Positions 14,399 through 19,714 of a DNA stretch of 19,714 nt are shown here, in pieces. Position 1 is the first letter of the stretch; each line of letters opens with the position of its first letter. The DNA comes from Porphyromonadaceae bacterium UBA7332 (lineage in GTDB: Bacteria; Bacteroidota; Bacteroidia; Bacteroidales; UBA7332). The position numbers and the translations under genes were made by a program. A model generated the notes under the pieces. That model saw nothing but the letters and a program-made list of their open reading frames with translations. It was not told where the DNA came from and did not search any database. The stretch is from the NCBI GenBank assembly GCA_002471225.1, contig DKPO01000001.1:16673-36386 (forward strand). The letters are read 5' to 3'.

Positions 14399-16327
14399 AT
14401 GGTTATGACTAAAAAGAAAAAACATACCAAGAAGAAAAGACAGCAGCCTAAGACCAAGAAGCAAAAGGTAATGGCTAAGCAATCCATCAATGGTTCTAAT
14501 CAATTTGAAACGCAAATGCGTACTATGGGTAAGCGTTTGCTTGAGATCTTTAAGGATAAAAATACTGTCAATGCAACTTTAAGAGAGCACATTGAGACGA
14601 TTGAGGGCTATTTCAGAAGATATGATTCTGTGCAGTTGCTTGGAAGCATTGGATTATATTTATTAGATAATCTTCCCAATCCTGAAAAGCATTTTATGGC
14701 TCAGATGAATGGCGCAGAGATGCATCTAGACGAAAATGCTGAAGTGATAGCGGAATATGCAATGAACTTTGGTCTTTCAATGCCAAACGATGGTAGAGAT
14801 AATCCCACAGATGAAGTCGTTAAAGATTTGAGAAATAGATTGAGGGCTTTGCTCATGACATATATCTATCAAGATATGCCTTTAGTTGATGATCCTATGC
14901 TGTCCATTGATTGGATGATTCATATGGATACTATAGTTGTTCGTGGTGATGGTTATCAAAATCATATGTATGAAGTATTTAAAGAAATGTTCTTCCCACA
15001 TACAACCTTTTACCAACAACAATTTGACTATAGTGTTGAACAGCTATTTGATTTCTTTGTGGATTTGGAAAATAGGCTTATATGTAAGATCGCTAGTCAA
15101 GAGACTATCTATGGTACAACAAAAATGTATGATCGGTGGATGAAATGGGAAGAAAAGACTTTTGGTCCTATTGGTGATGAAGCCACATTGGAGAATAGGG
15201 ATTTCTCAAAAGGTATGTTTGGCGCATTCTTTGAAGCAAACCTAGATGTATCGCATACGGAAGATGGTATGCAATTCTTGATGCATCAACCAGATGATTA
15301 TGGGAGTTCTGATATGATATTTTGGGTCTATCCTCAAAGCGAGGTGGAGACAAGAATCCTAGATTCTCTTTCTATGAAATTTGGTGATAATTCTGCTTTT
15401 CTTGCGGAAAGCGAATTCAAAGGCAGTATTATGAATGGTCATAGTATTTTTGAGAAGCCGTTCGTTAAAGATGGTGATAAATATTATTGCTTTACTCCTA
15501 TGATTCCTCATAGAAATCTGTTCTTGATTGCAGAAAAGCTTATGATGCGCAATGAAGCCTATTACCAGAAGAATTTCCAGCAGAACACGAATCAGATTAG
15601 CCGAGACGTTTATATTGAGAGTAAAGTAAAGTCTGTCATGAAGTCATTTCTGCCAGATGTCACATTTTATCCTTCTGCAAATTATAAGATAGTGGAGGAG
15701 GGGGTAACAAAGAATCCAGAACTAGATATTCTTGGTGTTTCAGATAAGGCTGTCTATATTATAGAAGTAAAAGCCCATGAACTTTCTTATAAGGACAGAG
15801 TTAGGCTGGATGGAGCCAAGTATAAGTTCAAGGCATCTGTTGCTGAGGCATGTAAACAATGCTGTAGGTCAGTTGATTTTATCAATGGTTCAACAGAACC
15901 AGCATTTGGCACACAACAAGGGGTAGTTTTAATTGACAAGACGAAGCCAATATACAAGATAGCTGTAACCTTTCAGCATTATTCTTCATTGTTGGGACAG
16001 ATAGATAAACTTGTGGCTGCCAGTATGATGGAGGAATACTTCCGTGATACATGGGTTGTGTCATTGTTTGACTTGATGGTTGTTGCTGACTTTATTGAAT
16101 CAGAAGACGAATTTTTATCCTATCTTGACATGCGAAAGATTATTAATACTAATCATAGTACATTTCATGATGAACTTGACTTATTGAGTCAATTCCTCAA
16201 TGAGGATCTGGCTGATAAGGTAATGCCAAATAAGCCAATGATGATCATCGGCGGATCTAGTGATATTGATGAGGAATATGCAAAGGATTTCTATCTGCCA
16301 ATGGATTTTAATCCGAAAAGGAGTTAA
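14399..16327 (+). CDS. Large protein with a PD-(D/E)XK nuclease motif
   Basis: A 642-residue protein I do not recognise as a whole. Residues 1-27 are strongly basic (MVMTKKKKHTKKKRQQPKTK), suggesting nucleic-acid contact. About 28-390 form an acidic, mostly helical region without known motifs. About 400-540 look like a PD-(D/E)XK nuclease core, NERD-like in layout: helix Glu407 (YIESKVKSV), then PELDILGVSDKAVYIIEVKAH with Asp443, Glu456 and Lys458 (D-x12-E-V-K), followed by a helix with AKYKFKASVAEACKQCC. About 545-642 form a C-terminal domain ending PMDFNPKRS. A metal-dependent DNA cut is the expected activity, but target and trigger are unknown. Other starts are ATG 14405 or 14471, after the lysine tail. 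It is the second gene of the DUF4238 operon and ends at a hairpin terminator. Confidence 0.7.
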   Translation: MVMTKKKKHTKKKRQQPKTKKQKVMAKQSINGSNQFETQMRTMGKRLLEIFKDKNTVNATLREHIETIEGYFRRYDSVQLLGSIGLYLLDNLPNPEKHFMAQMNGAEMHLDENAEVIAEYAMNFGLSMPNDGRDNPTDEVVKDLRNRLRALLMTYIYQDMPLVDDPMLSIDWMIHMDTIVVRGDGYQNHMYEVFKEMFFPHTTFYQQQFDYSVEQLFDFFVDLENRLICKIASQETIYGTTKMYDRWMKWEEKTFGPIGDEATLENRDFSKGMFGAFFEANLDVSHTEDGMQFLMHQPDDYGSSDMIFWVYPQSEVETRILDSLSMKFGDNSAFLAESEFKGSIMNGHSIFEKPFVKDGDKYYCFTPMIPHRNLFLIAEKLMMRNEAYYQKNFQQNTNQISRDVYIESKVKSVMKSFLPDVTFYPSANYKIVEEGVTKNPELDILGVSDKAVYIIEVKAHELSYKDRVRLDGAKYKFKASVAEACKQCCRSVDFINGSTEPAFGTQQGVVLIDKTKPIYKIAVTFQHYSSLLGQIDKLVAASMMEEYFRDTWVVSLFDLMVVADFIESEDEFLSYLDMRKIINTNHSTFHDELDLLSQFLNEDLADKVMPNKPMMIIGGSSDIDEEYAKDFYLPMDFNPKRS

Positions 16328-16379
16328 TGCGCCAAATTATCTTGAGAGAATCCCGGGCGATAAAATATTATAGGTTGTA

Positions 16380-16430
16380 AATGCTTAATCCGATAAACTA
16401 TTTTTGTTTTATCAGATTAAGCATTTTCTT
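16380..16430 (+). terminator. Terminator after the nuclease gene
   Basis: AATGCTTAATC (16380-16390) pairs with 16415-16425. After one mismatch GATAAA pairs with TTTATC (16408-16413), giving about 17 bp around a T-rich loop, followed by TTCTTT. Confidence 0.7.
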
Positions 16431-16467
16431 TGTAACAGGTTATTAAAATGATGCAATCTTAAGAATA

Positions 16468-16701
16468 TTAGAGAAGATAGCACGTTGCTAAACCATTACC
16501 CTTTTCTGAATCAAACATAATAATACGCAGTTTATCAACTGAATAATCTGTATACATACAGTAGTCGCAAATGCATGTCTTGCAACGTAAGTTCTCAATA
16601 ATAGCTTTAGTAAATGGAAAGATTGGTATTCTTGATAGTCTATACAAAAGGCAAAGCGATTTATTGTTTTGTTCGTATCGATAAATTGTGCAGATCATCA
16701 A
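16468..16701 (-). CDS. Uncharacterised small ORF with a cysteine cluster (doubtful)
   Basis: A 77-residue frame downstream, on the same strand, of the 276-residue orphan (143-nt gap). The second half looks more protein-like than the first: TKAIIENLRCKTCICDYCMY has a CxxCxCxxC cluster that could bind metal, then TDYSVDKLRIIMFDSEKGNG. No Shine-Dalgarno or promoter was seen and no family is recognised. It may be the end of a decayed gene. The rest of the 16431-16844 gap shows nothing else I can support. Confidence 0.25.
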   Translation of the reverse strand: MMICTIYRYEQNNKSLCLLYRLSRIPIFPFTKAIIENLRCKTCICDYCMYTDYSVDKLRIIMFDSEKGNGLATCYLL

Positions 16702-16844
16702 GCTCTCGTCCGTTGAAGAGACCAGCTGACCATACGAAACGCATGTGTTTTATTATCGATGCATTTATATTTGCCTTTCATATATCAGAATAGTGAATTT
16801 ATTCACCTAATATATGGAGGTATATTTTTGCTTGCTCTGATTTA

Positions 16845-17675
16845 TCAGGATTTGAGCCTTGAGATCTTACTCTGAAGGTTGTAAACAAGGCCGATATCGT
16901 CTCCGGTGATCAGGCCATTGTAGGTAAGACAGGTGTCAGGATGTATACTGACTCTGTTGCCAGATGAATCTGCCAGTCCTTCGATCTGTATCTCGGGGCA
17001 TTGCTGCCGAGTGTATTCATCCGGCAGCGACAAATAGGTATTGCGATGGACGAGTGTCACGAGGAGCATTTTTTTGCAAGAGGGTTTTATGATCGGTTCA
17101 AATTTGATTCCTTCGGATGTAATGGCCATTTCGTACATTACATCATTGCTGATAGCATCGAACGCAAAGGCAGACATGCATGAGCCTTCATCAATATCTT
17201 CGAGAAATCCGTCAATATTAAAGAAGAAGACCATATTTAATGACCTGGAGTAGTAGCCGTCCAGGAATTCTTTGATATCGGGAATCAGGACTCTGAGATT
17301 AGGGACATCTATGTTTATGTATTTGATTCCATCATAAAGTATTTTATTTAGTTGCTTCTTTCTGTATGTTTCGGGCCATTCAACATTCAATTTGCTGCAT
17401 ACAGCCCGGAGTTCTTCGTAGGTTACGTCTTTTACTCCGATATGTGTTGTGAAACAGACTGGAGCTTTGGTCAGCCGGTAAAAGTATACATTACTGATTT
17501 TTTCGTTATCTGTAATGGCTATTGATACGATATGGCTGGCAGGTATGCCTATGATCCGATAAAGGCTTCTTATGGTGTCTCTCCTGGTGAAGCGTATTGG
17601 TGAAATTTTTGTTCCTTGTATGGAGTATACATGATCTAGCTCTTCTCTTGTATTGATTTTTGATTCTCTTGCCAT
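16845..17675 (-). CDS. Uncharacterised 276-residue protein
   Basis: I do not recognise this protein. It is soluble, with no signal peptide or membrane span, and appears to have two halves. Residues about 28-120 have a helix RRDTIRSLYRIIGIPASHIV followed by strands and EELRAVCSKLNVEWPETYRK. Residues about 120-276 are rich in strands (YINIDVPNLRVLIPDIKEFL, MVFFFNIDGFLEDIDEG) and end with a loop DSSGNRVSIHPDTCLTYNG. No catalytic motif is evident. The reading frame is long, uninterrupted and well composed, so it is very likely a true gene. The ATG at 17673-17675 has no clear Shine-Dalgarno site, as usual here, and no consensus promoter was found in the 231 bp upstream. It lies alone on the minus strand within the accessory region. 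Confidence 0.7.
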   Translation of the reverse strand: MARESKINTREELDHVYSIQGTKISPIRFTRRDTIRSLYRIIGIPASHIVSIAITDNEKISNVYFYRLTKAPVCFTTHIGVKDVTYEELRAVCSKLNVEWPETYRKKQLNKILYDGIKYINIDVPNLRVLIPDIKEFLDGYYSRSLNMVFFFNIDGFLEDIDEGSCMSAFAFDAISNDVMYEMAITSEGIKFEPIIKPSCKKMLLVTLVHRNTYLSLPDEYTRQQCPEIQIEGLADSSGNRVSIHPDTCLTYNGLITGDDIGLVYNLQSKISRLKS

Positions 17676-17906
17676 AGTACTTTTATTTATTGTGCTTGTT
17701 TTCTGATAAATACAGTTTCAGCAGCACATTCGTGATTGTATTATTGATTAAATATATGTATAAATATATAAGTAAACAAGGAATGGTATATAAAAAAGAG
17801 GGTGCCTGAAGGTATGTAGGGTGTGAGTTTGTTGATATAAATACTTTATTAAGACTATTGGCCCGGGTTTACGCTCCAATAATTAATCGTTTAAACAAAT
17901 AAAATA

Positions 17907-18140
17907 GTGGATAATTATCTATACGGATTAAACAAAGATATAACCGACCTGATTCGCTCTTTCGAGGATGACTTTCAGGGAGCGTATAACGATGAAGAAG
18001 ATTATGCTTATGAAATCGTCGATGAGTGCTACGACTTGCCTAAATTTGCGAAAACATACTTTGACTACGCAAAGTTCGCCCGCGATTTATTTATGGGTGA
18101 CTACTGGTTCGAAGACGGCTACGTATTCCGGTGCTCATAA
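17907..18140 (+). CDS. ArdA C-terminal-domain protein (short antirestriction-like)
   Basis: A 77-residue, very acidic protein. LIRSFEDDFQGAYNDEEDYA, IVDECYDLP and TYFDYAKFARDLFMGDYWFE followed by DGYVF match the last domain of ArdA, a DNA-mimic antirestriction protein that blocks type I restriction enzymes. Full ArdA has about 165 residues in three domains; only the third is here. The start is the GTG at 17907, since a stop codon lies in frame at 17880-17882. The acidic charge fits a DNA mimic, but whether one domain is active is unknown. It could be a truncated remnant or a true single-domain form; the clean frame, GNRA-loop terminator and sensible N-terminus (MDNYLYGLNKDITD) favour a real gene. 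ArdA genes usually travel on mobile elements. Confidence 0.7.
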   Translation: MDNYLYGLNKDITDLIRSFEDDFQGAYNDEEDYAYEIVDECYDLPKFAKTYFDYAKFARDLFMGDYWFEDGYVFRCS

Positions 18141-18159
18141 CCGAACCGAAAACAATTTT

Positions 18160-18184
18160 AAGGCGGAGCAATCCGCCTTTTTTA
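18160..18184 (+). terminator. Terminator of the ArdA-like gene
   Basis: An 8-bp GC-rich stem AAGGCGGA/TCCGCCTT (18160-18167 with 18172-18179) closed by a GCAA tetraloop and followed by T residues, 20 nt after the stop codon. Confidence 0.9.
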
Positions 18185-18219
18185 GTGTCTGTCATTCTTA
18201 TAAACATCTGATTTTTCGC

Positions 18220-18227
18220 TATCTTTG
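18220..18227 (+). promoter_or_regulatory. -7 promoter element of the Ymh-family gene
   Basis: TATCTTTG matches TAnnTTTG exactly and is followed by GCA, as is common in Bacteroidetes. The -33 region (about 18196-18200) is weak. It lies 40 bp before the ATG at 18267. Confidence 0.6.
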
Positions 18228-18266
18228 CAAAATTAGTAGTTCCACTTTTATAAGTAAGATAAAACA

Positions 18267-19064
18267 ATGACACAATCTTTTGATGATACAGCATTACGCA
18301 ATATATCTGATATTATCGCGGATATACTGACACATGGGAAAATAACAGACCAACTTGCAAGTGCGGGTATCTCACAGGCTGGTGGTTCAAATAAAACGGA
18401 TAGAGTATTCTATGCTCTTAAAGAAAGGCAAAAACAAGATGGATGCGGAAATAATGTATTGGCTTTCCTCTTACTGATAATTAACCCTAAGCGATATGAT
18501 GATGAAGTTGCGTTTGAAAAAGATCGAGGTCGGATTAATGAAAAGTTATTATACGAAGGGATTGAAATAACTGTGAGTGGAAAACCTCGTCAGGTAGATA
18601 AAGCAAAAACGATACAAGAGGCAAAAGAACGTTCTCTAAAAATTAAGCAAAAAGTTCATGGAATTTTTATCCATCCTGATATAATCCCTTTCTGCGAAGA
18701 AGAATGGTTGAAAGATAACTATTTTCATGCCATATTAGAAATAACAAAAAGCGTAGCAGAAAGACTTCGACAAATGAGCGGCTATAATTCTGATGGTGCA
18801 GATTTAATAGATGATTGTTTTGCCTTAGGTAAAGAGAAGAAGCCCATGTTGGCTTTTAATTTATTAAAGACAGAAAGCGATGAAAGCGAACATAAAGGTT
18901 TCGGTAATTTTTGCAAAGGTTTCTTTTCAATGTATAGGAATCCTAAAGCTCATAATCCAAAGATATTAGAAGAGACCCAACTATCTGAAATGACCGAAGT
19001 CTTAATAGTGGCAACCATTATCCACAATAAGTTAGATAACACACATAGGACTGGGTACAAATAA
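18267..19064 (+). CDS. TIGR02391/Ymh family protein with HEPN-like motif
   Basis: A 265-residue soluble protein. The C-terminal half (about 135-258) matches the TIGR02391 (Hypoth_Ymh) family: IHPDIIPFCEEEWLKDNYFH, AILEITKSVAERLRQMSG, DGADLIDDCFALG, then GFGNFCKGFFSMYRNPKAHN. The last segment carries Arg224-Asn225-x3-His229, an R-x4-H pattern like the RNase motif of HEPN domains, which are frequent in abortive-infection and toxin-antitoxin systems. The N-terminal part (1-130) is helical, with AGGSNKTDRVFYALKERQKQ, and may bind a target or partner. The function of the family is not established; RNA cleavage is an inference from the motif. It has its own promoter and no antitoxin-like neighbour. 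The ATG follows an A-rich leader. Confidence 0.8.
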   Translation: MTQSFDDTALRNISDIIADILTHGKITDQLASAGISQAGGSNKTDRVFYALKERQKQDGCGNNVLAFLLLIINPKRYDDEVAFEKDRGRINEKLLYEGIEITVSGKPRQVDKAKTIQEAKERSLKIKQKVHGIFIHPDIIPFCEEEWLKDNYFHAILEITKSVAERLRQMSGYNSDGADLIDDCFALGKEKKPMLAFNLLKTESDESEHKGFGNFCKGFFSMYRNPKAHNPKILEETQLSEMTEVLIVATIIHNKLDNTHRTGYK

Positions 19065-19118
19065 CAAATCTTGCTCTATCTCAAAAGTATGTAGATGTGA
19101 TCTGAATCAATCAGAAAA

Positions 19119-19240
19119 CTAATCTGATGGTTCAGTCTCTGCTTTGCCCTTATATTCACCTTCTGCAAAATGATCTCGGATGAAGTTTCTACGTTTTTCT
19201 CCGTGTAGAAAATCTTGTGGTGAATGGTTGGAGTTGCTAA
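19119..19240 (-). pseudogene. 3' remnant of a minus-strand gene cut by the insertion sequence
   Basis: Ending at TAG 19119-19121, about 40 codons read like a real C-terminus: SNSNHSPQDFLHGEKRRNFI, RDHFAEGEYKGKAETEPSD. No start codon exists in frame before a stop at 19281-19283, and coding character fades where the insertion sequence begins. The family is not recognised. The likely history is interruption by the IS. Confidence 0.45.
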
Positions 19241-19288
19241 CTTTAGCCGGACATTGAGTTAAGATAAAAAAATAACTAATTTAGTAAT

Positions 19289-19585
19289 ATAGGAAAAAGA
19301 AAGCAATATGACTCAAGCTTTAAAGAGAATGCAGTAAAGCTGAGCTTTGAACGGGAAAATATTAGTGAACTTGCTCGGGAGTTAGGAATAGAAACGGTTC
19401 TTATCTATCGATGGAGAAGAGAGTATGCTAAGCATGGAGAAGGTAGCTTTCCAGGTAATGGAAAACCAAAGCTAAGTCTGGAAGAGAAAGAAGTAATCGA
19501 GTTGAAAGAAAAGCTGCGCAAAGCTGAAATGGAAAATGAAATATTAAAAAAAGCATTACATATCATCTCCAAGAGCGACGGTTAA
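19289..19585 (+). CDS. IS3-family transposase OrfA (non-ATG start)
   Basis: A 98-codon frame: GKRKQYDSSFKENAVKLSFE, then ISELARELGIETVLIYRWRR (the helix-turn-helix with the conserved Trp42), a linker, and a leucine-zipper-like helix LEEKEVIELKEKLRKAEMEN ending EILKKALHIISKSDG. OrfA binds the terminal repeats and helps form the OrfAB transposase. No ATG, GTG or TTG lies at the right place; the first codon after an in-frame stop at 19277 that could serve is ATA 19289, so either a rare start is used or the start has mutated. The heptamer A-AAA-AAA at 19546-19552, followed by G, is a classical -1 slip site, and the -1 frame is open from there into orfB. Confidence 0.8.
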   Translation: MGKRKQYDSSFKENAVKLSFERENISELARELGIETVLIYRWRREYAKHGEGSFPGNGKPKLSLEEKEVIELKEKLRKAEMENEILKKALHIISKSDG

Positions 19586-19714
19586 TGTATAAGTTCATAA
19601 AACAACACGAAGGGGAATGGCCCGTTGAGCAGATGTGTAAGGTTTTGCAAGTATCCAGAAACAGCTATTATAATTGGAGGCATAATCCGGAAGGAATACG
19701 TGAAATAAAGAAGG
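19585..19714 (+). CDS. IS3-family transposase OrfB, N-terminal part (truncated by window end)
   Basis: The ATG at 19585 overlaps the orfA stop (TAATG), in the -1 frame. The visible part (MYKFIKQHEGEWPVEQMCKV, LQVSRNSYYNWRHNPEGIRE) is the helix-turn-helix N-terminus that precedes the DDE (rve) catalytic core in IS3 OrfB. The catalytic residues lie beyond the window. Expression is probably mainly as OrfAB through the -1 frameshift at 19546-19552, since the frame is open across the join. Confidence 0.85.
   Translation, partial: MYKFIKQHEGEWPVEQMCKVLQVSRNSYYNWRHNPEGIREIKK

Larger units (their letters stand above)
19240..19714 (+). mobile_element. IS3-family insertion sequence, left part (continues beyond window)
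   Basis: The element contains orfA and the start of orfB in the arrangement of the IS3 family. The left end is placed near 19240 because the minus-strand remnant ends there and the next bases (TTAGCCGGACA, 19243-19253) resemble IS3-type ends as I recall them. The exact end and target duplication cannot be set without the right end. Confidence 0.75.

Noticed and set aside
17968..18270. 100-residue frame overlapping the ArdA-like gene
   Set aside because: It runs out of frame across the ArdA-like gene, its terminator and the next promoter, so it is a chance frame.
11134..19714. tRNA or attachment-site duplication at the island borders
   Set aside because: No tRNA-like sequence and no convincing direct repeat flanking the accessory region was found by eye.

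Overview
The window looks like a low-GC member of the Bacteroidales (Bacteroidetes); the genus cannot be fixed from the sequence. The evidence is a B12-dependent methylmalonyl-CoA mutase, DUF3843- and DUF4369-type proteins, lipoproteins with short Bacteroidetes-style lipoboxes, promoters of the Bacteroidetes form (TTG-type -33, 19-21 nt spacer, TAnnTTTG -7) and little use of Shine-Dalgarno sequences.

Positions 1-11133 are ordinary chromosome: the C-terminal part of methylmalonyl-CoA mutase; a TusA-DsrE2 sulfur-relay protein; a PIF1-like helicase with C-terminal TPRs, overlapping by 4 bp a substrate-binding-type lipoprotein gene; endonuclease IV; a secreted GH10-like (GHL10) glycosidase; a DUF3843-like protein; a thioredoxin-fold lipoprotein without catalytic cysteines; and a greA-HIT operon whose leader holds a terminator-like hairpin. 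Strong hairpin terminators separate the convergent genes, and the block ends at a perfect 40-bp palindrome after the HIT gene.

Positions 11134-13404 have no intact gene. They hold the remains of a mobilisable element: three 22-bp direct repeats with an inverted half copy beside a DnaA-box-like site and AT-rich DNA (origin-like), a 16-bp palindrome that may belong to a transfer origin, a decayed mobilisation gene of the DUF5712/BtgB type, and shorter frames broken mostly by TAG codons that could once have been glutamine codons.

Positions 13405-19064 look like a small defence and anti-defence island. A DUF4238 gene is followed after 13 nt by a large gene with a PD-(D/E)XK nuclease motif; this pair is the best candidate for an undescribed system. 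Then come an unrecognised 276-residue protein on the minus strand, a small protein equal to the C-terminal domain of the antirestriction protein ArdA, and a TIGR02391/Ymh-family protein with a HEPN-like RNPKAH motif. At the right edge an IS3-family insertion sequence (orfA plus the start of orfB) runs off the window and appears to have cut a minus-strand gene, leaving about 40 codons of its 3' end.
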